A DNA stretch of 64,000 nucleotides from Pseudomonadales bacterium (GCA_022827905.1 JAJEIQ010000064.1:1-64000); one strand, 5' to 3'. Counted from the first letter of the stretch, positions 42,840 through 52,200 are shown. Made by a program: numbers and translations. Notes: a model not told the origin generated them from the letters alone.

Positions 42840-43922
42840 CTACCTCAGCTTCAACGTGGAAAGACCGACCAGCACCAACACCAGCGTCAGGATCCAAAAG
42901 CGCACGATCACCCGAGGCTCCGGCCAACCCTTGAGTTCAAAGTGATGGTGTATCGGCGCCATGCGAAAGATGCGTCGCCCGGTGAGGCGAAAGGAGGCCA
43001 CCTGGATAATGACCGACGCGGTTTCGATCACGAACAACCCGCCCATGACGAGCAGCACGATCTCGTGGCGGATGATGATGGCCACCACCGCCAAGGCCGC
43101 TCCCAAGGCCAAGGCGCCCACATCGCCCATGATCACGTCGGCGGGGTAGGCGTTGAACCACAGGAAGCCGAGGCCAGCGCCAATCAACGCGCCGCAGAAC
43201 ACCGCCAGTTCGCCGGCTTGGGGGATGTGGGGAATCTGCAAGTAGCTGGCGAACTCCACATGGCCCGCCAGATAAGCGATCAACCCCAAAGCCGCCCCCA
43301 CCATCACGGTGGGCAGAATCGCCAGCCCGTCCAAGCCATCGGTCAGGTTGACGGCGTTGCTCATGCCAACGATGACGAGGTAGGCCACCACCACGTAACC
43401 CACTCCCAAGGGAATGGCGACCGTCTTGAAAAAGGGCACGATCAAGTCCGTCTCGGCTGGCAGTTCCGCGCTCAAGTAGAGGAACAGGGCCGCCGCCAGC
43501 CCGAACAGCGACTGCCAAGCGTACTTGGTCCGGGCCGCCAAGCCGTCGGAGCTCTGGCGTTGAATCTTGAGGTAGTCGTCCACCCAGCCAATGCCGCCAA
43601 AGGCCAAGGTGACCAGCAGCACCGTCCATACATAGCGGTTGCCGAGCTCGCCCCACATCAAGGTGGTGAAGAAAATGACGATCAGGATCAACGCGCCGCC
43701 CATGGTCGGGGTGCCGGCCTTGCTGAAATGGCTTTCCGGACCGTCGCCGCGCACCGGCTGGCCAATCTGGTGGCGGTTGAGGCGGTCGATCACCCAGGGG
43801 CCTATGAGCAGCGACAGCGACAGCGCCGTCACCACGCTGACCATGGTGCGGAAGGTCAGGTACTGAAAGACAGTGAAGCCGCTGATGAATTGGGACAGAT
43901 AATCGGTAAGCCAAAGCAGCAT
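42840..43922 (-). CDS. mraY: Phospho-N-acetylmuramoyl-pentapeptide transferase
   Basis: The integral membrane enzyme making lipid I (360 residues, ten helices; E. coli also has 360). It carries GTPTMGG in [15 protein letters not shown] (about 68-82), the catalytic WVDDYLK aspartates near 112, [14 protein letters not shown] near 190, [22 protein letters not shown] near 257 and [19 protein letters not shown] near 322. Its ATG overlaps the murE stop (TGATG). murF, whose product makes the substrate, is absent from its normal place between murE and mraY. Confidence 0.97.
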   Translation of the reverse strand: MLLWLTDYLSQFISGFTVFQYLTFRTMVSVVTALSLSLLIGPWVIDRLNRHQIGQPVRGDGPESHFSKAGTPTMGGALILIVIFFTTLMWGELGNRYVWTVLLVTLAFGGIGWVDDYLKIQRQSSDGLAARTKYAWQSLFGLAAALFLYLSAELPAETDLIVPFFKTVAIPLGVGYVVVAYLVIVGMSNAVNLTDGLDGLAILPTVMVGAALGLIAYLAGHVEFASYLQIPHIPQAGELAVFCGALIGAGLGFLWFNAYPADVIMGDVGALALGAALAVVAIIIRHEIVLLVMGGLFVIETASVIIQVASFRLTGRRIFRMAPIHHHFELKGWPEPRVIVRFWILTLVLVLVGLSTLKLR

Positions 43923-45361
43923 CAGGCGCCCCCCTCCGGCAAGCCCATGGCTTGGCGCACCGCTTCCCGGTCGCTGAACGGGTGCCGACGGCCATCAATC
44001 TCCTGATAGTCCTCGTGGCCCTTGCCGGCGACGACGACCAAATCCCCGGCGCCGGCAGCGTCGATGGCCTGCGCGATGGCCACGCTGCGGTCAGCCTCCA
44101 GGGTTACCGACGGCGCATCCTCGATTCCGGCCGCCATGTCGCCCATGATCGCCACCGGATCTTCGGAGCGCGGGTTATCGCTGGTCAGCCACACTTGGTC
44201 GGCCAGGGTCGCGGCAACGCGCCCCATCATCGGTCGCTTGCCGGCGTCCCGGTCGCCGCCACAGCCGACCACGCACAGCAAGGCGCCCTCGACATGATGC
44301 CGGGCCGCGGCGAGCGCCTTGGCGAGCGCATCCGGCGTATGGGCGTAATCCACAACCACGGTGGGACGTCCGGCAACGCGGAAGAACTCCATCCGCCCCG
44401 GTACCGGGGACAGGGCGCGCGCCGCTTCACAGACAGCCTCCAACGGCTGATCGGCGGCGACCAACACGCCGATGGCCGCGGCTAGGTTGGCCAAGCCGAA
44501 GTCGCCATACACCGGTGCCGAGACGGAGGCGTTGCCCCAAGGCGTGCAAAGCCGGGCCCGCAGACCGTCCGCTTGGTGCTCGACCCTCTCCCAAGAGATG
44601 TCCGCCCCCTCTTGACCGTATGTCAGCACGTCCACCTGCGCCAAGCTGCGGGCGAGTCCGTAGCCGAACTCGTCGTCGATGTTGATGACCGCGCAGCGCA
44701 GCGAGGGAAACTCGAACAGCCGCCGTTTGGCCGCCCTATAGGCGTCAAAGTCGGCGTGGTAGTCCAGATGGTCGCGCGTGAGATTGGAAAAGACGGCGTA
44801 ATCGAACGCGATCGTATCGACGCGTTCTTGGGCCAAGGCATGGGAACTCACTTCCAGCATCGCCCAGGAGCAGCCCCGTTGCCGAAGGCAAGCCAGACGC
44901 TTTTGGGTGAGGATGGCGCTTTCCGTGGTCAGGCGCGAACGCGCCAACCGGCCCGGCCGTCCCCAACCGATGGTACCCATGTAGGCGGCGTCGAGGTCCA
45001 CTGCATTGGCCAGGCTGGCCATCTGATAGGCGATGGTCGTCTTGCCATTGGTGCCGGTAACGCCGACGCAAGTAAGCGCACGGCTGGGTGCGGCATAGAA
45101 TCTATCGGCCAGCGCGCCGCGCCGCGCCCGCAGATTCTCTATCTGAACCACCGGTGCGCCAAGGCCGGGCAGCGGCCGTTCCGCAAGCACGCAGGCCGCG
45201 CCCCGGCCAATCGCCTCCACCGCATAGTCGTGGCCATCGAAGGCCGCACCCCGAGTGGCGATGAAGGCCTCGCCCGGATGGATCTGCCGGGAATCTTCCG
45301 ACAGTCCGGCGACTTCCAAGGCGGGCGTGCCGGGCCCGTCGATCAGCCGACGCAAGCTCAT
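43922..45361 (-). CDS. murE: UDP-MurNAc-tripeptide synthetase (meso-DAP adding)
   Basis: Adds meso-diaminopimelate to UDP-MurNAc-dipeptide (479 residues from the ATG at 45361). It shows the P-loop [15 protein letters not shown] near 104, [12 protein letters not shown], the HP-domain and the meso-DAP selectivity motif DNPR within [14 protein letters not shown] near 403. An in-frame GTG at 45370 overlaps the ftsI stop (GTGA), but its spacing to AAGGA is only one base, so the ATG is preferred. The stop overlaps mraY. Confidence 0.95.
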   Translation of the reverse strand: MSLRRLIDGPGTPALEVAGLSEDSRQIHPGEAFIATRGAAFDGHDYAVEAIGRGAACVLAERPLPGLGAPVVQIENLRARRGALADRFYAAPSRALTCVGVTGTNGKTTIAYQMASLANAVDLDAAYMGTIGWGRPGRLARSRLTTESAILTQKRLACLRQRGCSWAMLEVSSHALAQERVDTIAFDYAVFSNLTRDHLDYHADFDAYRAAKRRLFEFPSLRCAVINIDDEFGYGLARSLAQVDVLTYGQEGADISWERVEHQADGLRARLCTPWGNASVSAPVYGDFGLANLAAAIGVLVAADQPLEAVCEAARALSPVPGRMEFFRVAGRPTVVVDYAHTPDALAKALAAARHHVEGALLCVVGCGGDRDAGKRPMMGRVAATLADQVWLTSDNPRSEDPVAIMGDMAAGIEDAPSVTLEADRSVAIAQAIDAAGAGDLVVVAGKGHEDYQEIDGRRHPFSDREAVRQAMGLPEGGA

Positions 45362-45366
45362 CCGCC

Positions 45367-47046
45367 TCACGTCCTTCTCCCATCGACCGCAGCGATCAAA
45401 TGCTGCGCATCGGGCGCAACGCCAAGCAAGCGCAGCGCCCGCTCCGCAACCCGGGCGAAAACCGGCGCGGCGACGGCGCCGCCGCTGATCTTGGGGCCAC
45501 CGGGCTGGTTGATCACCACGACCATGACGATCCGCGGGTCCGTCAGGGGCGCCACCCCGGCGAACAACGCCACATGACGCTGATCGGTGTAGCCGTCGCT
45601 GCCGACCACACGAGCGGTCCCGGTCTTGCCCGCCACGCGGTAGCCGGGCACTCGGGCGCCGGGCGCCGTGCCCGTCCGGTCCGTGACCCCCTCCATCATG
45701 GACAGCAGTTGCCGGGTCAGGGCCACCCCGAAGACCCGTTCGCCTTGGGGCGGTTGGCTGAGCTTGATGATGCTGAGCGGCAGACGAACGCCATCATTGG
45801 CGATGGGCAAATAGGCCTGGGCAAGTTGCAGCGGCGAAACGCTCAAGCCGTAGCCGTAGGCGAGGGTTGCGCGCACGACCTCGCTGCGCAGTCCCGAGTC
45901 GTCAAAGATGCCGATCGCCTCGCCCGGCAGTCCGCTGCCTATAAAGCCACCGACTCCAGCCCGTTGCAGCACCTCGAACACGGCGCGCTCGGGCAGCGCC
46001 AGGGCCACCTTGGAAATGCCCACTTGGCTCGACTTGCGCACGATGCCCGCCAACGTCAATTCCCCGTAGTTGACCGGATCCTCAATGAGCTTGCGGCGCA
46101 CCGCCCAATAGCCCGGCGCGGTGTCCACCACCGTATCCGGCTCGTACTCCCCCGTTTCCAGCGCCGCCAGCACAGCAAAGGGCTTGATCGTGGAGCCGGG
46201 CTCGTAGGCGTCGGTCACGGCGCGGTTGCGCATTCCGGCGAATCCCAACTCAAGGGATTCGTTCGGGTTGTAGGACGGGGAGTTGACCATGGCCAGAATC
46301 TCCCCCGTGCGGGCATCGAGAATGACGATGGATCCCGATGCCGCCCGGTGCCCGGCCACCGCATCCTTGAGCTCCCGATAGGCAAAGTACTGCAGGCGCA
46401 GATCGATGCTGAGCGCGATGTCCTGGCCGAGGCGCGGTGCGGCGATGTACTCCAGATCACGGATGGTCGCGCCGAGCCGGTCCTTGAGCACGACCTTGCG
46501 CCCGTGCTCGCCGCTCAGCAGATCGTCGAAAGCCAGTTCGACGCCTTCGAGGCCGCGGTCGTCAATGTTGGTGACACCCACCACGTGGGCGGTGGTCTCG
46601 GCGCCCAGATAGTAGCGCCGGTACTCTTCGCTGAAGTGCAGGCCCTCGATCCGCAGGGCGCGGACGCGCTCCGCAGCCGTCCACGAAAGCCGCCGCTTCA
46701 GATAGACGAAAGCCTTGTCCGCATGGCGGTCCAGATGGTCGGCCAGTTGCGCCGCATCCCGGCCCAGCAGGGGTGCCAGGCGGTTGACGTCGGCGCGGCT
46801 CAGCGTTCTTTGGCTCGGGTCGCTCCAGACGGCCACCACCGGCGTGCTGATCGCCAACGGCTCGTCCAGCCGGTCGTATATGACGCCCCGGCGGGACGGG
46901 ATGACGACTTCGCGCACCGAGCGGGCGTCCCCCTGATCCTGCAGGAAGTCCTTGTCCAGCAAAGCCAGGTAAACCACCCGGGCGGCAAGTGCTGCGCAAC
47001 CCGCCACAAACAGGCAGAGCACGGCATGGTGACGCCAGACCTTCAT
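45367..47046 (-). CDS. ftsI: Peptidoglycan transpeptidase FtsI (PBP3)
   Basis: The septal class B penicillin-binding protein (559 residues). It has one N-terminal membrane helix (about 7-29), a PBP dimerisation domain beginning RRGVIYDRLDEPLAIS, the catalytic serine in YEPGSTIKPF near 282 and the KTGT box in AGKTGTARVV near 471. The SxN box reads SSQ in RKSSQVGISK (near 337) where E. coli has SSN. Both ends overlap neighbours (ATGA with ftsL; 3 bases with the possible GTG of murE). Confidence 0.95.
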   Translation of the reverse strand: MKVWRHHAVLCLFVAGCAALAARVVYLALLDKDFLQDQGDARSVREVVIPSRRGVIYDRLDEPLAISTPVVAVWSDPSQRTLSRADVNRLAPLLGRDAAQLADHLDRHADKAFVYLKRRLSWTAAERVRALRIEGLHFSEEYRRYYLGAETTAHVVGVTNIDDRGLEGVELAFDDLLSGEHGRKVVLKDRLGATIRDLEYIAAPRLGQDIALSIDLRLQYFAYRELKDAVAGHRAASGSIVILDARTGEILAMVNSPSYNPNESLELGFAGMRNRAVTDAYEPGSTIKPFAVLAALETGEYEPDTVVDTAPGYWAVRRKLIEDPVNYGELTLAGIVRKSSQVGISKVALALPERAVFEVLQRAGVGGFIGSGLPGEAIGIFDDSGLRSEVVRATLAYGYGLSVSPLQLAQAYLPIANDGVRLPLSIIKLSQPPQGERVFGVALTRQLLSMMEGVTDRTGTAPGARVPGYRVAGKTGTARVVGSDGYTDQRHVALFAGVAPLTDPRIVMVVVINQPGGPKISGGAVAAPVFARVAERALRLLGVAPDAQHLIAAVDGRRT

Positions 47047-47309
47047 CGGGGCAACCGCTCGACTCGATCCGGGAAGCGCATTCCCAACTGGGTCTCGGCC
47101 ATCTGCTCGACGTTGTAGTAGGCGGAGCGGGCACCCCGCTCAAGCAGCAGGCGGCTGTGCTCGGCCGCCAACCGATCCTGATGATGGCGGGAGGCCTCAA
47201 GGGCTTGGTGAAGCTGGCGGACTTCGTGGGTCCGCGCCACCACCTGCACCCCGGAAGCAACCACGCCCGCCAGCAGGATGGCCACGACGGCGGCAGCGCC
47301 CCACTTCAC
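47043..47309 (-). CDS. ftsL: Cell division protein FtsL
   Basis: An 88-residue bitopic protein: a membrane helix at about 4-22, then a leucine-zipper-like coiled coil (VRQLHQALEASRHHQDRLAAEHSRLLLERGA) and the short tail AETQLGMRFPDRVERLPR. It pairs with FtsB and FtsQ at the divisome. It is recognised mostly by position between rsmH and ftsI, with ATGA overlaps on both sides, and by size and topology. Confidence 0.9.
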   Translation of the reverse strand: MKWGAAAVVAILLAGVVASGVQVVARTHEVRQLHQALEASRHHQDRLAAEHSRLLLERGARSAYYNVEQMAETQLGMRFPDRVERLPR

Positions 47310-48226
47310 GCGATGCGCTCCAACACCCGCAACACCGCGCTTCGGGCGCGGCCGTTGCGGCGCACCTCGGCGGCCGTTGGACGCACGGGACCGGCGACGA
47401 TGCGCGCCTCGACCCGCGCCTCGGCGGCGCGAATGGGCACGTGCCTCGGCACTGGCGGCGGCGAACTGCGGGCCTTGCAGAAGCGTTTGACGATCCGGTC
47501 CTCCAAGGAATGAAAGCTGATCACTGCCAGGCGGCCGCCGACGCCCAAGGCGTTGAACAGGCCTTCCAAGCCCGATTGCAGTTCGTCGAGCTCTTGATTG
47601 ATGAAGATGCGGATGGCCTGAAACACCCGCGTGGCAGGGTGCTTGCCCGGTGTTCGGCGCGGTTGGTTGGCGACGACCAAGCTGGCGAGCTCAGCGGTCG
47701 TCTCAAGCGGACGGGCAGCGATGATGGCGCGGCTGATGCGGCCGGAGAAGCGCTCTTCGCCGTAGCGTCGAATGATGCTGGCAATTTCCGCAACCGGGGC
47801 TTCGTTCAACCAGTCCGCGGCGGTGGTGGCGGCGCGCTGGTCCATGCGCATGTCCAGGGGGCCGTCGGCGCGAAAACTGAAGCCGCGTTCGGGATCATCG
47901 AGCTGGGCGGAGGAGAGGCCGAGATCCATCACCGCGCCCCGCACGTCGTCCATGCCGACCGCAGGCAGGATCTCCGCAACGCTGCCAAAAGCCGACCGAC
48001 GCGCGACGACGCGGGCATCCTCGGCGGCCAAGGCTTGGGCGCACGCAAACGCCTCGGCATCCCGATCAAGCACCAACAGCCGGGCGTCGGTGCCGACGCG
48101 CCCGAGCAGGGCGCGACTGTGGCCCCCCCGGCCAAAGGTGGCGTCAACAAAGTTGCCCGCCGCCCCGGGCTCGGCAATGTGGTCGATGGTCTCGCGGCGC
48201 AACACGGGCTCGTGCAGGCCGTTCAT
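47306..48226 (-). CDS. rsmH: 16S rRNA (cytosine1402-N4)-methyltransferase
   Basis: A SAM-dependent methyltransferase (MraW) of 306 residues. It shows HEPVLRRETIDH (about 5-16), the SAM motif NFVDATFGRGGHSRALL (about 25-41), LDRD, GAVMDLGLSSAQLDDPERGFSFRADGPLDMRMD (about 98-130), RVFQAIRIFINQELDEL and VISFHSLEDRIVKRF near 248. The ATG at 48226 forms ATGA with the mraZ stop. The upstream extension of the frame is mraZ out of frame. Confidence 0.96.
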   Translation of the reverse strand: MNGLHEPVLRRETIDHIAEPGAAGNFVDATFGRGGHSRALLGRVGTDARLLVLDRDAEAFACAQALAAEDARVVARRSAFGSVAEILPAVGMDDVRGAVMDLGLSSAQLDDPERGFSFRADGPLDMRMDQRAATTAADWLNEAPVAEIASIIRRYGEERFSGRISRAIIAARPLETTAELASLVVANQPRRTPGKHPATRVFQAIRIFINQELDELQSGLEGLFNALGVGGRLAVISFHSLEDRIVKRFCKARSSPPPVPRHVPIRAAEARVEARIVAGPVRPTAAEVRRNGRARSAVLRVLERIA

Positions 48227-48696
48227 ACCGACAGCCCCGTAATGCCTTCGAATTCCGCGGCCAGTTCGCCGTTCTCTTCGGAGAGCCACTCGGTCATGCC
48301 CGCGCGCCACTTGGCTTCATCCCAGATTTCGATCTTGTTGCCTTGGCCCACCAGCGTTAGCTTCTTGTCAAGACCGGCATGCTCGCGCAGCAGAGCCGGC
48401 AGCAGCAGCCGCCCATTGCCGTCGAGCTCCAAGTCGGTGGCGTGCCCAATCAGCAGGCGTTGCAGTTGCCGCACGCCCGCTTGGACGTTGGGCAAGGCCT
48501 GAAGCTTCTCCTGGACCGCATCCCAGGCCGGGCGCGGATACAGCAGCAGGCAGGATTCAACCCGGTCGATGGTGACCACCACCTGCCCTTGGGAAACGGC
48601 GGACACAACCTCGCGGTAGCGCGACGGCAGAGCCATGCGCCCTTTGGCATCCAACGTGGCGTTGGATATTCCGCGAAATCCGACTGTGGCCGACAC
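48223..48696 (-). CDS. mraZ: Transcriptional regulator MraZ
   Basis: A 157-residue protein with two AbrB-like SpoVT/MraZ domains, each with the DxxGR signature: ATLDAKGRMALPSRYRE (about 14-30) and LELDGNGRLLLPALLREHAGL (about 90-110). It represses the dcw cluster in E. coli by binding tandem GTGGG boxes, and matching boxes lie just upstream (48722-48747). The start is GTG at 48696 with a purine-rich AGAGAGA before it; the open frame to 48747 would translate through the operator. Confidence 0.94.
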   Translation of the reverse strand: MSATVGFRGISNATLDAKGRMALPSRYREVVSAVSQGQVVVTIDRVESCLLLYPRPAWDAVQEKLQALPNVQAGVRQLQRLLIGHATDLELDGNGRLLLPALLREHAGLDKKLTLVGQGNKIEIWDEAKWRAGMTEWLSEENGELAAEFEGITGLSV

Positions 48697-48721
48697 GGGA
48701 TCTCTCTTATCTACCCCTCTA

Positions 48722-48747
48722 TGCCACTTTACCCCACTTTTTCCCAA
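48722..48747 (-). promoter_or_regulatory. MraZ operator: three 10-bp-spaced boxes
   Basis: On the minus strand TTGGGA, GTGGGG and GTGGCA occur with 4-base spacers, giving an exact 10-base period. Tandem GTGGG-type boxes are the known MraZ target. They lie immediately downstream of the predicted transcription start and about 25 bases before the mraZ GTG, as expected for an autorepressor site. Confidence 0.75.
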
Positions 48748-48753
48748 CTAGCG

Positions 48754-48782
48754 ACACTACTGCGCCCATTTTTTTCTGTCAA
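48754..48782 (-). promoter_or_regulatory. Probable sigma-70 promoter of the dcw cluster
   Basis: On the minus strand TTGACA (48782-48777), a 17-base spacer, and TAGTGT (48759-48754) form a strong -35 with a moderate -10. Transcription would begin near 48747 and run straight into the MraZ boxes. Confidence 0.65.
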
Positions 48783-48789
48783 GGCCGCC

Positions 48790-48816
48790 GGGGCGAGGGC
48801 ATCTTGCCCTCGCCCC
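48790..48816. repeat. REP-like palindrome between mraZ promoter and rnpB
   Basis: A perfect 12-bp stem with a 3-base TCT loop; the core CGAGGGCATCTTGCCCTCG is nearly the same as the pair at 18773-18831. No T-run follows on either strand, but its position after rnpB and before the dcw promoter would allow it to limit read-through or protect RNA ends. Confidence 0.75.
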
Positions 48817-48872
48817 GTCAAAAATGGGCCAAAGATCCGCGACGGGGGAATGGGAGTGGCGAGAAGGGGAGC

Positions 48873-49265
<393 letters not shown>

Positions 49266-49287
49266 GCCTGACCCTAGGGATGCGGGT

Positions 49288-49293
49288 TGTCAA
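49288..49293 (-). promoter_or_regulatory. Candidate -35 box for rnpB
   Basis: A consensus TTGACA on the minus strand lies about 23 bases before the rnpB 5' end. No good -10 box is visible at 16-18 bases, so only the -35 is proposed. Confidence 0.35.
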
Positions 49294-49326
49294 TCAACGC
49301 AACCCCCAACGGAAATCGGCACGCTC

Positions 49327-50160
49327 TCAACGCGATCGGGCGAGCCGCGCCCGGTCGTAGTGCGCAGCCCTTTCGCCGCCGAACAAGCGGGTCATCACGC
49401 GGGCGACCTTGGCCGGGGGCAACTCGTCGACCAGCGCCGCGAACAGACGCTGCTCGTCATCGGCATGGGATTCCGGCGCCACATCCGAACTGCCCAACAA
49501 CAAGGTGAACTCCCCGCGCAGCGCCTCCCCACCCTCAAGCTGCTCCACCAACTCGTCCGCACAGCCGCAGTAGTAGCTCTCAAACCGCTTGGTCATCTCC
49601 CGGCCAATGAAAAGCGGCCGCTCAGGCGCCAAGCCAGCAATGGCCTGCAGGGTCTCGCCGATGCGGTGGGGCGCCTCGAAGAACAGGGTCGCCGACGGCA
49701 GGCGGCAGGCCTCCTCCAGCACGGCTTGGCGAGCTTGCGGCTTGGCGGGCAAGAAGCCAACAAAGCGCGCTTGACTGGCGGGGATCGGGCAGACCGACAG
49801 CAGGGCGGTCAGGGCGCTAGCGCCCGGAACGGGAACAACGGGAATGGACTCCGCCCAGCAACGGCCAATCAAGCGAAAGCCGGGGTCAGCAATCAGCGGA
49901 ACGCCCGCATCGGAAACCAAGGCGACATCCTCGTTGACCTTGAGCCGCGCAATTAGGCGTTCGGTCGCCTGCGTCTCGTTGTGGTCGTGAAACGCCAGCA
50001 CATTCCCGCCCGGCAAGCCCAAGTGCCGCAGCAGGATGCGGGCCCGTCTGGTATCCTCTGCGGCGATCGTCCCAACCTCGGCAAGCACCTGCGCCGCTCG
50101 ACGCGTGATGTCCTCCAAGTTTCCTATCGGCGTAGCAACGACGTGCAACGTGCCCGGCAT
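49327..50160 (-). CDS. rsmI: 16S rRNA (cytidine1402-2'-O)-methyltransferase
   Basis: A SAM-dependent tetrapyrrole-methylase-fold enzyme (277 residues) that, with RsmH, modifies C1402 of 16S rRNA. It shows LHVVATPIGNLEDITRRA (about 5-22), EDTRRARILLRHLG, VSDAGVPLIADPGFRLI (about 86-102), PVPGASALTALLSVCPI (about 112-128) and FFEAPHRI near 161. The ATG at 50160 has a GGGGGA ribosome site. It is divergent from lpoA, and the two start codons share CATG. Confidence 0.95.
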   Translation of the reverse strand: MPGTLHVVATPIGNLEDITRRAAQVLAEVGTIAAEDTRRARILLRHLGLPGGNVLAFHDHNETQATERLIARLKVNEDVALVSDAGVPLIADPGFRLIGRCWAESIPVVPVPGASALTALLSVCPIPASQARFVGFLPAKPQARQAVLEEACRLPSATLFFEAPHRIGETLQAIAGLAPERPLFIGREMTKRFESYYCGCADELVEQLEGGEALRGEFTLLLGSSDVAPESHADDEQRLFAALVDELPPAKVARVMTRLFGGERAAHYDRARLARSR

Positions 50161-51823
50161 GGCGTTCCCCCAGCCCGAATCGAACAATCTTGCAACATAC
50201 TGGGTTCAGCAACGGGACGCCAATCCTTGCCGCCTGGCTCTAGTCCTGCTGTTGAGCGCCACTCTGGCCGCCTGCCAAACCGAAGCACCGCAAACGACGC
50301 CGGCCGCGCCACCGGACCACCGTCAGGATGCGCCCGCCGATGCGCAAAACGCCCGCGCGGCGGCGGCTCTTGAGACGCTGAGGGCCACGGAGGCCTCGGT
50401 GTCCGCCTTGCAACGTCAGGGCCGGATCGCGGAGGCCGTGGCCGAATTGGCCAACATTGCAGCGCCGCAACACCGCCGCCAAGAAATCAACGATCGGCTG
50501 TGGCGGCTGACTGCCGAGGCATCCCCGGCGCGGGCCGCAGCACTGGCCAAACGGGGGCCCGCAGCGGAGATTTGGGCGCTTCGAAGAGCCATCGCGCAGA
50601 GCTTCTCCGCGGCCGAAAAGGCCGAGCGTCTTGATGACTGGCTCAATCGCCATCCCCGGCACAGCCTCGCCACCGCCCTGCCCGAACCCCTCGCGCGCTT
50701 GCGGCATCGCCCGCCACCGGCTCGGCGGGTGGGCTTGTTCATTCCCTTGAACGGTGCTCTTGCGGCGGCGGGCAAGACGGTTCGGGACGGCTTCATCAGC
50801 GCCTACCTGCAGGATTCAACCGCCGTCAAGCCGGAAGTTCGCATCTACGACACGGCGGCCGAACCCATGGCGGCCCTCCTCCAAGCCAGCCGCACGGCAG
50901 GCATCGAGTTCATCGTCGGCCCCTTGAGCAAAACGGCGCTCGAAAGCCTGATTGGATTGAATCCACGAATTCCCGTGCTAGCCCTCAACTATCCAAGGAC
51001 GCCGATGGACGGCTATCCACAGGCGCCGATGCGCGACTATCCACAGGCGCCGATGCACGGCGACTCCTGCGCCGGCGAGGCAGAGGCGCGCCTCAAGGCC
51101 GAAGGCGGTTTTGCGGCGCTCGGTTTGGCGATCGAAGACGAAGCGGCACTCATCGCCGAGCGCCTGCAGACCGATGGCCGAGAGCGGGTGATGGTGATCC
51201 GCAACGATCGCAACTGGGCCACTCGCGGCACGTCCCAGTTGACAAAGTCGTGGCCTCATCACTTGGAACAGCACACGTTTGGGAACATCAGGACAATGAC
51301 CGAGTCGGTGGGCGAGGCTCTGCAGGTCGCCGCCAGCCAAGCACGGCACGACCAGTTGGCCCAGGCGCTGGGCACCTCCCTCGAGTTTCTGCCCCGAGCC
51401 CGGCAGGACATCGACGGCATCGTCGCCTTCGTCGATCATCTGCAAGCCCGCGCCTTGGCACCGGCGCTTAAGTTCCACTTTACGGACGAACTGCCCGTGT
51501 ATGCCAGTTCGCAAAGCGTTCGCGGCGCCCGCCGGCTTGGCGACCTGGAGGGCTTTCAGGTCGCCGAACTGCCATTCCGGCTTCACCCCGGGCCGCTGCA
51601 TCAGGCGTTCTCCGAGGTCTTTGACCCGCAGGATGCGAACTTGACCGCCCTGTTCGCGCTCGGCATCGACGCCTACCGGCTGCTCGATCACTGGAGCCTG
51701 CTGAACGCCGACGATCCACTGCGCGGTGCCACCGGCACCTTGAGGCTCGGCGATGACGGGTGCATCCGGCGCACCCTGGGCTGGGCCGTGGTGCAGGGCG
51801 GCGCGCTCTCGGTGGCGCCCTAA
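50159..51823 (+). CDS. lpoA: Penicillin-binding protein activator LpoA
   Basis: An outer-membrane lipoprotein (554 residues) that stimulates PBP1A; E. coli LpoA has 678 residues. The lipobox LAAC is at about residue 40, after a long N-region. There follow a TPR-like helical N-domain (to about 175) and a periplasmic-binding-like C-domain starting RRVGLFIPLNGALAAAGKTVRDGF with EFIVGPLSKTALE and DGIVAFVDHLQARALAPALKFHF. The only plausible start is the ATG at 50159, which lacks a clear ribosome site. Residues about 278-301 are a three-fold 24-bp tandem repeat. It is followed by yraN with a TAATG overlap. Confidence 0.9.
   Translation: MAFPQPESNNLATYWVQQRDANPCRLALVLLLSATLAACQTEAPQTTPAAPPDHRQDAPADAQNARAAAALETLRATEASVSALQRQGRIAEAVAELANIAAPQHRRQEINDRLWRLTAEASPARAAALAKRGPAAEIWALRRAIAQSFSAAEKAERLDDWLNRHPRHSLATALPEPLARLRHRPPPARRVGLFIPLNGALAAAGKTVRDGFISAYLQDSTAVKPEVRIYDTAAEPMAALLQASRTAGIEFIVGPLSKTALESLIGLNPRIPVLALNYPRTPMDGYPQAPMRDYPQAPMHGDSCAGEAEARLKAEGGFAALGLAIEDEAALIAERLQTDGRERVMVIRNDRNWATRGTSQLTKSWPHHLEQHTFGNIRTMTESVGEALQVAASQARHDQLAQALGTSLEFLPRARQDIDGIVAFVDHLQARALAPALKFHFTDELPVYASSQSVRGARRLGDLEGFQVAELPFRLHPGPLHQAFSEVFDPQDANLTALFALGIDAYRLLDHWSLLNADDPLRGATGTLRLGDDGCIRRTLGWAVVQGGALSVAP
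50989..51060 (+). repeat. Three tandem 24-bp units inside lpoA
   Basis: Units 50989-51012, 51013-51036 and 51037-51060 each follow the pattern CTATCCACAGGCGCCGATG plus five variable bases and encode an octapeptide of the form YPQAPMxx. The second and third are nearly identical, the first is more diverged. The array sits just before the LpoA segment that continues into ALGLAIEDEAALIAE, so it enlarges a surface loop. Confidence 0.8.
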
Positions 51824-52200
51824 TGCGAACGCAGGCCGAGGGCCATTGGGCGGAGCGTCAGGCCGAATCGCATTTGCGCGGGCGCGGGTTGAAGTTGATC
51901 GCCCGCAACTACCGAAGCCGGTTCGGCGAAGTCGATCTCATCATGAGCGACGACGAGGTGATCGTTTTTGTCGAAGTGAAGCGCCGCCAGTCCGCTCGAT
52001 TCATGAATCCCGCGGAAAGCGTCGATGTCCACAAGCAACGCCGTTTGGGATTGGCCGCCGGCAGGTTCCTCGCCACCCATCCGCGATACGGGCGCCAACC
52101 GGCGCGATTTGACGTGGTGACGATAACCGGGCCAAACTATCGACTCCAATTCGATTGGATTCGAGGCGCTTTCCAGCTCGATGACAGCGCAGGCTACTGA
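51823..52200 (+). CDS. yraN: UPF0102 (YraN) family endonuclease-like protein
   Basis: A 125-residue protein with a restriction-endonuclease-like fold: AERQAESHLRGRGLKLIARNYRSRFGEVDLIMSDDEVIVFVEVKRRQSARF (about 10-60) contains the E, D and ExK residues of the PD-(D/E)XK site. Its function is unproven. It is co-transcribed with lpoA (TAATG overlap) and overlaps the dolP start by 20 bases, keeping the E. coli yraM-yraN-(diaA)-yraP order without diaA. Confidence 0.93.
   Translation: MRTQAEGHWAERQAESHLRGRGLKLIARNYRSRFGEVDLIMSDDEVIVFVEVKRRQSARFMNPAESVDVHKQRRLGLAAGRFLATHPRYGRQPARFDVVTITGPNYRLQFDWIRGAFQLDDSAGY

Noticed and set aside
45400-47118. 572-codon plus-strand frame opposite ftsI/ftsL
   Set aside because: The opposite strand encodes a complete FtsI with catalytic motifs; the plus frame lacks any recognisable fold.
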